This document shows, piece after piece, positions 1-7,889 of a DNA stretch of 21,347 nt. Source of the DNA: a virus. The position numbers and the translations under genes are program-made. Positions within the stretch are counted from its first letter, which is position 1, and each line of letters opens with the position of its first letter. The notes beneath the pieces were generated by a model that was not told the DNA's origin, made no database searches, and saw only the letters and a program-made list of their open reading frames with translations. The DNA lies in IMG/VR virus record IMGVR_UViG_3300049425_000014, positions 1 to 21,347 of that record; one strand, written 5' to 3'.

Positions 1-2143
1 CGCTGAACAGCATCACGTCATGCTTGCCATCGGTCAGCGCAGCGCCAATCAGGTAGTCGCCGTCATCCAGATTGACCGCAATGATGCCGCCTTTGCGGGG
101 GTTATTGAACTCGTCCAGCGCGGTCTTTTTGACCGTGCCCATGGAGGTGCCCATGAACACGTATTGGTCCGCTGGAAAGCTGCGCTTGTCGCCAGTGAGC
201 GGCAACACCACGTTGATTTTTTCGCCTTCTTGCAGCGGGAACATGTTGACGATGGGGCGACCGCGCGAACCGCGAGAGCCTTGCGGTACTTCCCATACCT
301 TGAGCCAGTACAAGCGGCCCCGGTTGCTAAAACACAAGATGTAATCGTGTGTGTTGGCAATAAAGAGTTGGTCGACCCAGTCGTCTTCTTTGGTGGCGGT
401 GGCTTGTTTGCCACGCCCGCCGCGTTTTTGTGCCCGGTACTCACTCAAAGGCTGGCTCTTGATATAGCCGCTGTGCGAGAGGGTGACGACCATGTCGGTG
501 GGCGTGATCAAGTCTTCGGTGCTCAGGTCGTATGAACTGTGCTCCACCAAGCTGCGGCGAGCGCCAAGTTTGGTTTGGCCGAACTCGGTTTTGATGGCGG
601 TGAGTTCTTCGGTGATGATGATGGAGACGCGCTCAGGCTTGGACAGAATATCAAGCAAGTCTTCAATCTCGCCCATGACTTCTTTGTATTCGGCCACAAT
701 TTTGTCTTGTTCCAGGCCCGTGAGGCGCTGCAGGCGCATCTGCAAAATTTCTTGCGCTTGGGTCTCAGACAATCGGTACAGGCCGTCGGCGCCCATGCCA
801 TAGGTTTTCTCTAAACCGTCTGGGCGGTAATCGTCTGCATTGACTGAACCACCATCAGCGCGCACACGGGTGAGCATTTCGCGCACCAGTTTGCTGTCCC
901 AAGGCTTGGACATCAGCTCTACGCGAGCCACCGGCGGTGTGGGGGCGCTGCGGATGATGGCAATAAATTCATCAATATTGGCCAAAGCAACCGCCAAGCC
1001 TTCCAGCACATGGCCGCGTTCGCGCGCTTTGCGCAAGTTAAACACGGTGCGGCGCGTGACCACCTCGCGGCGGTGCTGCAAGAAGACTTCAATCAGGTCT
1101 TTCAGGTTGCACAGTTTGGGTTGGCCGTTGATCAGGGCCACCATGTTCATACCAAACGTGTCTTGCAACTGCGTTTGTTTGTACAGGTTGTTGAGCACCA
1201 CTTCAGGCACTTCACCGCGTTTGAGTTCAATCACCAAGCGCATGCCCGACTTGTCGGACTCGTCCTGAATGTGGCTGATGCCCTCAATCTTCTTTTCATG
1301 GACCAACTCGGCCATACGCTCCTGAAGCGTCTTTTTGTTAACCTGGTAGGGCAGTTCGTCAACGATGATGGATTGACGCTGGCCTTTGTCAATGTCTTCG
1401 AAGTGGCATTTGGCGCGCATGACCACCTTGCCACGCCCGGTGCGGTAGCCGTCCTTGACACCATTGATGCCATAAATAATGCCGGCCGTGGGGAAGTCAG
1501 GGGCGGGAATGATCTCCATCAACTCATCGATAGAGGCCAGCGGGTTGCGCAGCAAATACATACAGGCATCCACCACTTCATTCAAGTTATGGGGGGGGAT
1601 GTTGGTCGCCATACCGACCGCAATGCCGCCAGAGCCATTAATGAGTAGGTTGGGCAAGCGTGTGGGCATGACCAAGGGCTCTTTTTCGGAGCCATCGTAG
1701 TTGGGCCCGAAATCGACCGTTTCTTTATCCAGATCAGCCAGCAACTCGTGCGCAATTTTGGATAAGCGGATTTCGGTGTACCGCATGGCCGCAGCGTTGT
1801 CGCCGTCAACTGAGCCGAAATTGCCTTGGCCGTCTACCAACATGTGGCGCATGGAGAAGTCCTGCGCCATCCGAACAATCGTGTCGTAAACCGACTGGTC
1901 GCCGTGCGGGTGGTACTTACCGATGACATCGCCCACAATACGTGCCGACTTTTTATAGGGGCGATTCCAGTCATTGCTAAGCTCGTGCATCGCAAACAAC
2001 ACCCTGCGGTGCACGGGCTTGAGGCCATCCCGAGCATCAGGCAGGGCGCGGCCCACGATAACGCTCATGGCGTAATCGAGGTAGCTCCGGCGCATTTCCT
2101 CTTCAAGACTAATGGGCAGGGTTTCTTTGGCGAACTGAGTCAT
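1..2143 (-). CDS. gyrA: DNA gyrase subunit A (3' end outside window)
   Basis: This is the A subunit of DNA gyrase, the type II topoisomerase that introduces negative supercoils using ATP hydrolysed by GyrB. Translating the minus strand from the ATG at 2143 gives [20 protein letters not shown], followed by typical GyrA sequence. The catalytic tyrosine is Tyr122 in [11 protein letters not shown], and the region around residues 78-90 reads [13 protein letters not shown]. The GyrA box is present as QKRGGRG at bases 410-430, and DNA-wrapping beta-pinwheel blades follow to the window edge. About 714 codons are visible, whereas the family usually has about 850-900, so the C-terminus is cut off by the window and the gene is not broken. 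It is transcribed away from the OmpA-family gene; the 247 bases between them must hold both promoters. Odd point: Gln occupies the quinolone-contacting position 83. The identification is very secure. Confidence 0.97.
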   Translation of the reverse strand, partial: MTQFAKETLPISLEEEMRRSYLDYAMSVIVGRALPDARDGLKPVHRRVLFAMHELSNDWNRPYKKSARIVGDVIGKYHPHGDQSVYDTIVRMAQDFSMRHMLVDGQGNFGSVDGDNAAAMRYTEIRLSKIAHELLADLDKETVDFGPNYDGSEKEPLVMPTRLPNLLINGSGGIAVGMATNIPPHNLNEVVDACMYLLRNPLASIDELMEIIPAPDFPTAGIIYGINGVKDGYRTGRGKVVMRAKCHFEDIDKGQRQSIIVDELPYQVNKKTLQERMAELVHEKKIEGISHIQDESDKSGMRLVIELKRGEVPEVVLNNLYKQTQLQDTFGMNMVALINGQPKLCNLKDLIEVFLQHRREVVTRRTVFNLRKARERGHVLEGLAVALANIDEFIAIIRSAPTPPVARVELMSKPWDSKLVREMLTRVRADGGSVNADDYRPDGLEKTYGMGADGLYRLSETQAQEILQMRLQRLTGLEQDKIVAEYKEVMGEIEDLLDILSKPERVSIIITEELTAIKTEFGQTKLGARRSLVEHSSYDLSTEDLITPTDMVVTLSHSGYIKSQPLSEYRAQKRGGRGKQATATKEDDWVDQLFIANTHDYILCFSNRGRLYWLKVWEVPQGSRGSRGRPIVNMFPLQEGEKINVVLPLTGDKRSFPADQYVFMGTSMGTVKKTALDEFNNPRKGGIIAVNLDDGDYLIGAALTDGKHDVMLFS

Positions 2144-2390
2144 GGTGCGGTCGTGTCTGGCGGTGTCAAAAGCAACCCTATATTCTAAGGGCCTGCCCTG
2201 TGTCTTCTTAGCGACGGTCAAATGCAAATTATTGTTGTTTTCTACTGAGAAAGCGCAAAAGCACTTGTTTCTGCGTCAGCCGGTAAAAAGCCTGTGGCAC
2301 AATGTCTGGAACGTTTTGGGTGATAGGCATCCACGGCGTGTCAAAAATCAATCGCAGCGCTGCTGCGGCTTTTCCCCCAGAAGGAGAACT

Positions 2391-3056
2391 ATGAAAACTT
2401 TAAACAAAGTGGCAATGATTATTGCTACCGCAGCACTTGCAACCGTTGCTGGCGCCCAATCTGTTGACAACTGGCGCAATGCCTCAGGCGATACTTGGAA
2501 AAACTCAACCGGTCTTTGCTGGCGCGATGCCACCTGGACACCTGCAACCGCTGCTGTTGGTTGTGATGGCGCTATTGTTGCTCCAGCACCCGTAGTTGTT
2601 CCTCCTGCTCCTCCTCCTGCGCCAGTAGCTGCACCAGCGCCTGTCGTGCCAAAAGCTGCTCCAGCACCCGCACCAGCGCCTGCGCCTCAGCCACCAGCAG
2701 CTACCAAAGTTACTTACGCTGCTGATGCGTTCTTTGACTTTGACAAATCGGTTCTCAAAGCCGAAGGCAAAGCCAAGCTCGACGATTTGGTTGGCAAAGT
2801 TAAAGGCATCAACCTTGAAGTCATCATTGCCGTGGGTCACACCGACTCAGTGGGCGTTGATGCCTACAACCAAAAGTTGTCGGTTAAGCGTTCAGAAGCT
2901 GTGAAGGCTTACTTGGTTACCAAAGGGATCGAGAAAAACCGCGTTTACACTGAAGGTAAGGGCGAGAAGCAACCCGTTGCTGACAACAAAACCTCTGAAG
3001 GCCGTGCGAAGAATCGCCGTGTTGAAATTGAAGTGGTTGGTACCCGCGCTAACTAA
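2391..3056 (+). CDS. OmpA-family outer-membrane / peptidoglycan-binding protein
   Basis: This is a 221-residue exported protein that probably anchors the outer membrane to peptidoglycan. An AAGGAG ribosome site at 2381-2386 fixes the ATG at 2391; an open frame extends further upstream but is not the gene. Residues 1-22 are a classic Sec signal peptide ending in VAGA. A short mature N-terminal segment with two cysteines (43 and 58) follows, then an Ala/Pro-rich linker at about 61-104, then a C-terminal OmpA domain (about 107-216). In the family this domain binds diaminopimelate of peptidoglycan through an Asp and an Arg 15 residues apart, here Asp152 (GHTDSVG) and Arg167. The eight-stranded barrel of enteric OmpA has no room, so this is the short form common in betaproteobacteria. 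It is monocistronic and followed by a strong hairpin terminator. Confidence 0.93.
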   Translation: MKTLNKVAMIIATAALATVAGAQSVDNWRNASGDTWKNSTGLCWRDATWTPATAAVGCDGAIVAPAPVVVPPAPPPAPVAAPAPVVPKAAPAPAPAPAPQPPAATKVTYAADAFFDFDKSVLKAEGKAKLDDLVGKVKGINLEVIIAVGHTDSVGVDAYNQKLSVKRSEAVKAYLVTKGIEKNRVYTEGKGEKQPVADNKTSEGRAKNRRVEIEVVGTRAN

Positions 3057-3077
3057 TAGCCTCGGTCATTACAAGTC

Positions 3078-3096
3078 GTCAGCCAACTAGGCTGAC
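3078..3096 (+). other. Inverted repeat in ompA 3' UTR
   Basis: A perfect 7-bp stem, GTCAGCC (3078-3084) and GGCTGAC (3090-3096) with a 5-base loop, lies between the OmpA-family stop codon and the main terminator. It runs straight into the A-tract of that terminator. It may stabilise the mRNA end or form a tandem hairpin with it. Only the structure is visible; no function is claimed. Confidence 0.5.
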
Positions 3097-3097
3097 T

Positions 3098-3127
3098 AAA
3101 AAAAACCCCGCCTTCGCGGGGTTTTTT
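3098..3127 (+). terminator. Rho-independent terminator after the OmpA-family gene
   Basis: The stem is CCCCGC (3106-3111), CTTC tetraloop, GCGGGG (3116-3121), flanked by eight A on the left and six T on the right. It could work in both directions. It also argues against the upstream TTG at 3130 as the ubiG start, because ubiG transcription must begin beyond this hairpin. Confidence 0.92.
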
Positions 3128-3192
3128 GTTTGAGCACGTTTTTGTATCACTCAAGCCAATCAGGTGCTTTGTATTTTGCAGATAATCGTTAC

Positions 3193-3915
3193 ATGACTAC
3201 AAAACTAAATGCTGATCCTGCCGAGTTGGCCAAATTCTCTGACCTGGCCCATCGCTGGTGGGATCTGGAAGGCGAGTTTCGGCCTTTGCATCAAATCAAT
3301 CCTCTACGTCTGGCGTGGATCAAGTCCCTTTGTCCATTGGATAACTTGACGGTACTGGATGTAGGCTGTGGTGGTGGTGTTTTGTCAGATGCAATGGCTC
3401 GATCTGGAGCCAAAGTAACCGGCATAGATTTGGCTGCCAAAGCGCTGAGAGTTGCCCAGTTGCACGCACTCGAGGCCCAAACCCCCAACGTTGATTACCG
3501 CGAAGTGAGTGCCGAAGCATTGGCGCAAGAACAAGCGGGTGCGTTTGATGTTGTAACCTGCATGGAAATGCTGGAGCACGTGCCGGACCCTGCCTCCATT
3601 GTGCGCGCATGCGCAGAGTTGGTGAAGCCGGGTGGTTGGGTGTTTTTCTCAACACTGAACCGAAATCCCAAATCGTTTTTATTTGCGATTGTGGGCGCCG
3701 AGTACGTTTTAAATCTTTTGCCAAAGGGCACTCATGAATATGCCAAGATGATTCGTCCCAGCGAGCTGGCGACCTACTGCCGCTCTGCAGAGCTTGACTT
3801 GAAGCATACCCGTGGCATGGAATACAACCCCCTCACAAAGCGCTACTGGATGAGCGATAACACCAGTGTCAACTATTTGTTTGCAACTCAAAAACCAATG
3901 GGCGCCGCGCTGTGA
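3193..3915 (+). CDS. ubiG: Ubiquinone biosynthesis O-methyltransferase UbiG
   Basis: UbiG is a SAM-dependent methyltransferase that carries out the two O-methylations of ubiquinone synthesis (known for the family). The 240-residue product has the diagnostic N-terminal segment around LAHRWWDLEGEFRPLHQINP (residues 18-37). The SAM-binding glycine motif VLDVGCGGG is at 54-62 with the acidic residue of GIDL after it, and the later motifs TCMEMLEHVPDP and KPGGWVFFSTLNRN are present. I chose the ATG at 3193 because homologues begin near MTTKLNADP; the upstream TTG at 3130 abuts the preceding terminator. The ribosome site before the ATG is weak. The stop overlaps the gph start in a GTGA, so the two genes are translationally coupled, the usual ubiG-gph pair of Burkholderiales. 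Confidence 0.96.
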   Translation: MTTKLNADPAELAKFSDLAHRWWDLEGEFRPLHQINPLRLAWIKSLCPLDNLTVLDVGCGGGVLSDAMARSGAKVTGIDLAAKALRVAQLHALEAQTPNVDYREVSAEALAQEQAGAFDVVTCMEMLEHVPDPASIVRACAELVKPGGWVFFSTLNRNPKSFLFAIVGAEYVLNLLPKGTHEYAKMIRPSELATYCRSAELDLKHTRGMEYNPLTKRYWMSDNTSVNYLFATQKPMGAAL

Positions 3916-4595
3916 CCGCCACTCAAGGTACATTCCACGGTATCCGAGCAGTCCTCTTTGATTTGGACGGTACTTTAATTGACAGCGCGCCCGACTTGGG
4001 CGCAGCGGCAGACAAAATGAGGCTTGATCGAGGCATGAGCTCACTCCCTCAGGCTAGCTACCGCCCGATGGCAGGTGCTGGTGCGCGCGGAATGATTGGC
4101 GTGGCTTTTGGCATGGCCCCCGATCACGCGGATTTCGCATCTATGCGGGAAGAGTTTTTTCAGAACTACGAACGCCGCATGACTCAAAGCACCTACGTCT
4201 TTGAAGGTGTCACCGAAATGATTGCGCATTTGGAAGCGCAAAATTTGCTTTGGGGAGTAGTGACTAACAAGTCAGCCCGGTTTACAGATCCCTTGACGCA
4301 GTCAATGCCCTTGTTTGCCTCAGCCAAGGCCGTGGTGAGTGGCGATACAACGCCTCACTCAAAACCGCATCCGGAGCCGCTTTTTGAGGCGGCCAGAAGA
4401 CTAGCCATCCACCCAAGCCAGTGCATGTATGTGGGTGATGATGAGCGAGATATTGTGGCTGGGCTAGCAGCAGGTATGGTGACTGTAGCTGCAACCTATG
4501 GCTACTTGGGTGAAAAAGCAGACCCCAATTTGTGGGGAGCACACTCCATAATTAATTCTCCCAAATCATTGTTAGAACTGCTGGTCAAGGCTTAA
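3912..4595 (+). CDS. gph: Phosphoglycolate phosphatase, HAD family
   Basis: This 227-residue haloacid dehalogenase-type phosphatase hydrolyses 2-phosphoglycolate, a metabolite formed during DNA repair or photorespiration in the family. The nucleophile and acid/base aspartates are Asp17 and Asp19 in LFDLDGT. Motif II is TNK (118-120), the motif III lysine is Lys151, and motif IV is GDDERD (175-180). The cap domain lies between about residues 25 and 90. It starts with GTG at 3912, overlapping the ubiG stop (GTGA), and has normal family length. Related HAD phosphatases act on other small phosphoesters, so substrate specificity is inferred from similarity and from the ubiG neighbour. The 3' end of the gene contains the likely promoter of ssrA. 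Confidence 0.93.
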   Translation: MTATQGTFHGIRAVLFDLDGTLIDSAPDLGAAADKMRLDRGMSSLPQASYRPMAGAGARGMIGVAFGMAPDHADFASMREEFFQNYERRMTQSTYVFEGVTEMIAHLEAQNLLWGVVTNKSARFTDPLTQSMPLFASAKAVVSGDTTPHSKPHPEPLFEAARRLAIHPSQCMYVGDDERDIVAGLAAGMVTVAATYGYLGEKADPNLWGAHSIINSPKSLLELLVKA

Positions 4596-4598
4596 AAT
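4569..4598 (+). promoter_or_regulatory. Candidate sigma70 promoter of ssrA
   Basis: TTGTTA (4569-4574) and TAAAAT (4593-4598) are 18 bases apart and lie 9 bases upstream of the mature tmRNA 5' end, inside the last codons of gph. This fits a separate ssrA promoter whose transcript would need only short 5' trimming. The -35 matches 4 of 6 consensus bases. It was found by eye. Confidence 0.5.
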
Positions 4599-4607
4599 AC
4601 CAACCTT

Positions 4608-4994
4608 GGGGCTGCATTGGTTTCGACGTGGGTTCGGACGCGGTGTGGTGCATGTAGAGCTGAATGTGCTCTTAAATCAGATTCAAACAAACTAACTGCA
4701 AACGACGAACGTTTCGCACTCGCTGCTTAATTGCCAGTGAGCTTTACAACAGCAGGCCGATGGGCTGGGCAAGGGGTTTCTAAAGCAATTTAGGCGCTCC
4801 CGGCTGTAAAGATAATTTCATCGGCTGGCTCTGGGCTGGGTACCTTAACCCGGGGCAAGACAATAGGGTACTGGCGTCTTGTATAGCGTGTGGCTGCGCG
4901 ATACAAGTGGCGAGACTCAAATCAGACCACTAAACATGTAGATCTGCCCGAACAAGGCTTGCGGACGGGGGTTCAATTCCCCCCAGCTCCACCA
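4608..4994 (+). ncRNA. ssrA: tmRNA (ssrA)
   Basis: Transfer-messenger RNA rescues stalled ribosomes and tags the nascent peptide for proteolysis. The 5' end GGGGCTGCATTGG pairs with the 3' acceptor strand CAGCTCC ahead of the encoded CCA (4992-4994). The T-arm carries GGTTCAATTCC. The mRNA-like part starts with the resume codon GCA at 4698 and encodes ANDERFALAA, ending with TAA at 4728-4730; this is a betaproteobacterial-type tag. Pseudoknot-forming GC blocks follow. It is in one piece, not the permuted two-piece form of some other bacteria. Its 3' end is a common integration site for mobile elements, and foreign-looking genes begin after the terminator. The antisense frames over the 3' end (GGIEPPSAS-type peptides) are well-known false ORFs. 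Confidence 0.97.
4698..4730 (+). other. tmRNA proteolysis-tag reading frame
   Basis: The resume codon GCA is followed by codons for NDERFALAA and TAA. The hydrophobic ALAA end is the ClpXP/ClpAP recognition signal known from other tmRNAs. Confidence 0.93.
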
Positions 4995-5006
4995 ATAAAG
5001 GAAAAA

Positions 5007-5033
5007 CCAACCCTTCGGGGTTGGCTTTTTTTT
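5007..5033 (+). terminator. Rho-independent terminator after ssrA
   Basis: The stem is CCAACCC (5007-5013), TTCG loop, GGGTTGG (5018-5024), then C and eight T. It ends tmRNA transcription and marks the last clearly core-chromosome feature before the island. Confidence 0.93.
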
Positions 5034-5053
5034 GCCTACTACCGCGTGTTTGC

Positions 5054-5070
5054 GCGGGTTCCTGCGGGTT
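5054..5070 (+). repeat. 17-bp direct repeat, left copy
   Basis: GCGGGTTCCTGCGGGTT occurs here and identically at 12528-12544. Internally it is two GCGGGTT units ten bases apart, about one helical turn. It lies 20 bases after the ssrA terminator. The two copies flank the defence genes and the recombinase operon, so it is a candidate attachment or resolution site, but that role is inference. Confidence 0.6.
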
Positions 5071-5274
5071 CTTGCGTACTGCGGAGAGAGGCATTTTTGC
5101 CAGCAACCGGCAGGTTTTACTCTCTGTTTGCACATTCTCTCCCCGACCCTTCCCACCCGTTGCAGGCCGAAGTCCGGAAGGCGTGCCCGTCACCCCTATA
5201 TAAATCAACGGGTTACGCGCGGACGAATCAATCGGTTTTTTTGTCGCATTGGTAGGGGACAGAGACGCACATCT

Positions 5275-5313
5275 TGTTCATCGGCCATTAGTTCGCGGGA
5301 TAGCGAATGAACA
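5275..5313. repeat. Nested inverted repeat
   Basis: Outer arms TGTTCAT (5275-5281) and ATGAACA (5307-5313) enclose inner arms TTCGC (5292-5296) and GCGAA (5303-5307), with ten unpaired bases on the left only. It could be a regulatory hairpin, an old element end, or chance. No function can be assigned. Confidence 0.35.
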
Positions 5314-5457
5314 GATCATTATTTCTATGAGCTTGGCTAAATAGATGTGACAGCCGGTTCGAGTGCCTTTCGTGAAGCGCATTTTTTTGCGCCGGGAGTG
5401 GGTCGACCTACGTTAAGCTAAGGGGCGTACAAAACTTGGCGCAACCGGAGTATTCAT

Positions 5458-6564
5458 ATGCCACTAGATGATGAAATTGCCTTAGCAAGACGTGAAATAG
5501 TGTCGGATGGCTACGATATGTCTATAGGTGAGTTGATCAATTTGTATAAAGACAATGAGATAAGAATTCACCCCGAATTTCAAAGACTTTTTCGTTGGGA
5601 TCCGACTCGCAAGACGCGGTTCATCGAGTCGATACTCCTTGGCCTTCCCTTGCCTCCCATTTTCGTATATCAAGATGCGGATGGCATCTGGGAGCTAATT
5701 GATGGCCTTCAAAGACTGTCAACAATCTTTGAATTTGTTGGAGTGCTCCAGAACGACGCTGGCGCACTACGACCCCCGACTGCGCTCGAAGGCACACGCT
5801 TTCTTCCCAGCTTAGCTAATAAAAAATGGGCTTCCATATCTGACGAAGCTGGCGACGGAATCGGAAGTTCGCAGCAGTTGCAAATTAAACGTGCGCGCAT
5901 GCGGGTTGAAATTCTTAAACAAGAGAGTGATCCGCAAGCTAAGTATGAACTGTTTCAACGATTGAATACTGGTGGTGACAATCTCTCAGAGCAAGAAATC
6001 AGGAATTGTGTTGGCGTGATGCTCAACTCGCCTTTCCAAAAATGGCTTGTCGAGTTGTCCGATGTGCCCGAATTCCGACGTACCATCAGCCAGACAGACG
6101 TTGCAATTGAGCGTCAAGTTCAAGTTGAGCTAGTTCTACGTTTTTTCGCATTTAGGCACGTCGCCTATAAATCCGGCCTTGATGTACATGAATATCTTGA
6201 TGATGCATTAATAAAAATTGCAACCAGCAAGGAATTTAATTCCAAGGCAGAAAAGGATATTTTTCTCAGAACATTTGTTCTTCTTAGTGATGCGATGGGT
6301 GAATCTGCTTTCAAACGATGGAACGGTAATGAATTTGGGGGTAAGTTCCTGATGAGCGTCTTTGAGGTGGTTGCAAACGGTGTGTCACAGAACATTAATG
6401 CCATTACTGAACTTGGCGACACCAAGGCTCAGGAGTTTGTACGTTCGAAGTGTATTTCGCTGTGGGAAAACGAGATCTTTGCACGGTTTTCAGGCTCTGG
6501 CGTTCGTGGTACGAGCAGGTTACCAAACTTGCTGCCGTTGGCGGGGCCATTTTTTCAACCGTGA
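5458..6564 (+). CDS. DUF262 (GmrS-like, ParB-fold) protein
   Basis: This 368-residue protein carries the DUF262 fold, the nucleotide-dependent ParB/sulfiredoxin-like domain of the GmrSD type IV restriction enzyme and related defence proteins. Visible signatures are FQRLFRW (41-47), FIESILLGLPLPPIFVYQ (55-72), the catalytic-type IDGLQRLSTI (81-90) and FQRLNTGGDNLSEQEIRN (166-183). The remaining half is helical and lacks the HNH-containing DUF1524 domain that pairs with DUF262 in full GmrSD, so a nuclease partner may be encoded separately. GGAG at 5447-5450, seven bases before the ATG, supports the start. The stop overlaps the next gene's GTG (GTGA). DUF262 genes next to HEPN genes are a known arrangement of predicted conflict systems; an anti-phage or toxin-antitoxin role is inferred. 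Base composition is visibly more AT-rich than the genes to the right. Confidence 0.85.
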   Translation: MPLDDEIALARREIVSDGYDMSIGELINLYKDNEIRIHPEFQRLFRWDPTRKTRFIESILLGLPLPPIFVYQDADGIWELIDGLQRLSTIFEFVGVLQNDAGALRPPTALEGTRFLPSLANKKWASISDEAGDGIGSSQQLQIKRARMRVEILKQESDPQAKYELFQRLNTGGDNLSEQEIRNCVGVMLNSPFQKWLVELSDVPEFRRTISQTDVAIERQVQVELVLRFFAFRHVAYKSGLDVHEYLDDALIKIATSKEFNSKAEKDIFLRTFVLLSDAMGESAFKRWNGNEFGGKFLMSVFEVVANGVSQNINAITELGDTKAQEFVRSKCISLWENEIFARFSGSGVRGTSRLPNLLPLAGPFFQP

Positions 6565-7247
6565 GCAAAATACGATCACTCACTCAGCTTCAAGATAGCT
6601 TGGACAAGGGCTATGGCTGGAGGTTGAAAGAGATTGCTGATTTAAAAACCACAGTCAAGGGGAGGTCCTTCCTTGGCCAGTCTACGATAATTCGAGCCGG
6701 GGTACCACTCTTGTACGCGCATTGGGAGGGTTTCATAAAGCAAACATCACAAGACTATTTGAATTATGTATCTTGTCAACGAATGACTTATGGCGACCTA
6801 GCGAGTTGTTTTGTTGTATTCGGTGCAAAGAAGCATCTAGGAAGCATAACGGGATCAAAAAAAGCAATAATTAATATTGAGGCCGTTGATTTTTTTAGAC
6901 GGTGCGCTTTTGAACGAGCAGACCTTATGCTTTCCAGTGCGATTGATACTAAATCAAACCTCAATTCTGAAATCTTTGAGAATATAGCGCTTTCAATTGG
7001 TGTTCCGGTTGGTTCGTACGATGCGTATTACAACTTGATTGATGAGTCGCTTCTGGCGCGCCGCAACAAGATCGCTCATGGTGAATACCTAGATTTAGAT
7101 GCAGATGACTTTAGAGGACTAGCAGATGAAATCCTTAAATTGTTGCGTATGTTCAAAACTGATATCGAGAATTTGGCGTCGATGAGTGCATTCAAAGCTG
7201 TGAGGAAACCAGTGCCGTTTGACTCAATTAGAGATAGCCCTTTGTGA
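6561..7247 (+). CDS. HEPN-domain protein, MAE_28990-like
   Basis: This 228-residue all-helical protein looks like the MAE_28990/MAE_18760 branch of HEPN proteins, which are metal-independent RNases in many toxin and abortive-infection systems. The key motif is Arg168-NKIA-His173 (Rx4H) in LLARRNKIAHGEY, and the N-terminal helix pair carries LYAHWEGFIKQT (51-62), also typical. I start it at the GTG of the GTGA overlap with the DUF262 stop (6561); longer open frames run into the upstream gene. The C-terminus overlaps the next gene in the same way. In family terms DUF262 and HEPN partners form a two-component defence module. The HEPN protein would be the RNA-cleaving effector and DUF262 the sensor or regulator, which is inference. 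Catalytic residues appear intact. Confidence 0.8.
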   Translation: MSKIRSLTQLQDSLDKGYGWRLKEIADLKTTVKGRSFLGQSTIIRAGVPLLYAHWEGFIKQTSQDYLNYVSCQRMTYGDLASCFVVFGAKKHLGSITGSKKAIINIEAVDFFRRCAFERADLMLSSAIDTKSNLNSEIFENIALSIGVPVGSYDAYYNLIDESLLARRNKIAHGEYLDLDADDFRGLADEILKLLRMFKTDIENLASMSAFKAVRKPVPFDSIRDSPL

Positions 7248-7876
7248 AAACCGCAGCCGAACTTGAACCCTTATTCAAAAGCTCTCTCGAATTGAGGGAC
7301 TGGATCGCGCGCCATCAGAATGGTCTTGAAATCAACTCTGAAAATTCAGTTAGGGTGCCTGGCGCTTTGTTTGACTTGGCCATCGAGTATCAAGTCGGCA
7401 TCGTACATCTGTCTTTAGCAAGGATCTACGGGCCTGCATTCGCATTGATTCGCGCACAGTTTGAGGCCTTTGTCAGGGGCACCTGGTTGCGGCTTTGTGC
7501 GACACCGGAGGAACTCGAAAAATTCATTGACTCCGACAAGATAGAACCAAAGATGTGGCAACTGTTGCTGGCTATTGAGTCACACCCCGACTTCTCAGAC
7601 AAAGTGCTCTCTTCTTTGCATAACAACGTCTGGAAATCCATGAATAGTTACACGCACGCTGGCATGCTTCAAGTGGCTCGACGAATGAAGCCCAGATCCA
7701 TTGAGCCCAATTACGATTCGGCAGAGGTGGCCGAGGTCATCCGTGCTTCTGGCTATTTCGCACTTTTGGCGTTGAATCAAATCGCACAGATGGCCGATTC
7801 ACATGAGGTGGTTACAAAAATTCACGACCTCTTGGACGGTACTGCGAAAGTTCTGTCGGAATCACACAAACCCTGA
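7244..7876 (+). CDS. DUF6988-like helical protein
   Basis: This 210-residue, mostly helical cytoplasmic protein resembles the uncharacterised DUF6988 family by its pattern of conserved residues: AFALIRAQFEAFVRGTWL (65-82), with Arg70, Glu74 and Arg78 on one helical face; EKFIDSDKIEPKMW (92-105); NSYTHAG with His138 (134-140); and IEPNY (153-157). The spacing of an Arg-rich helix and a later His-containing helix recalls HEPN/DUF5677 proteins, so a second HEPN-type subunit or an antitoxin-like partner is possible; this is speculative. It starts at GTG 7244 in a GTGA overlap with the HEPN gene, making a three-gene translationally coupled operon. The function of the family is not known to me. Confidence 0.65.
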   Translation: MKTAAELEPLFKSSLELRDWIARHQNGLEINSENSVRVPGALFDLAIEYQVGIVHLSLARIYGPAFALIRAQFEAFVRGTWLRLCATPEELEKFIDSDKIEPKMWQLLLAIESHPDFSDKVLSSLHNNVWKSMNSYTHAGMLQVARRMKPRSIEPNYDSAEVAEVIRASGYFALLALNQIAQMADSHEVVTKIHDLLDGTAKVLSESHKP

Positions 7877-7889
7877 CCCCTATACAAGT

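Larger units (their letters stand above)
5034..5457. other. Gene-free junction between ssrA and the defence island
   Basis: No credible gene is seen in these 424 bases. The open frames on both strands lack ribosome sites and family-like composition. The stretch holds a near 10-bp-period repeat around TGCGGGTT (5051-5076), including one copy of a 17-bp sequence that recurs at 12528, and a nested inverted repeat at 5275-5313. The last part must carry the promoter of the DUF262 operon; I could not choose a convincing -35/-10 pair. This is where the left end of the inserted DNA would be expected. Confidence 0.6.

Noticed and set aside
2142-2390. N-terminal extension of the OmpA-family gene
   Set aside because: The clear AAGGAG site and signal peptide begin at 2391; the extension crosses the gyrA/ompA promoter region.
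3130-3192. Upstream TTG start for ubiG
   Set aside because: It lies against the preceding terminator hairpin, and homologues begin at the later ATG.
4890-5255. Open frames over the tmRNA 3' end and junction on both strands
   Set aside because: They read through the tmRNA acceptor stem and terminator; the antisense GGIEPPSAS-type peptide is a known annotation artefact.
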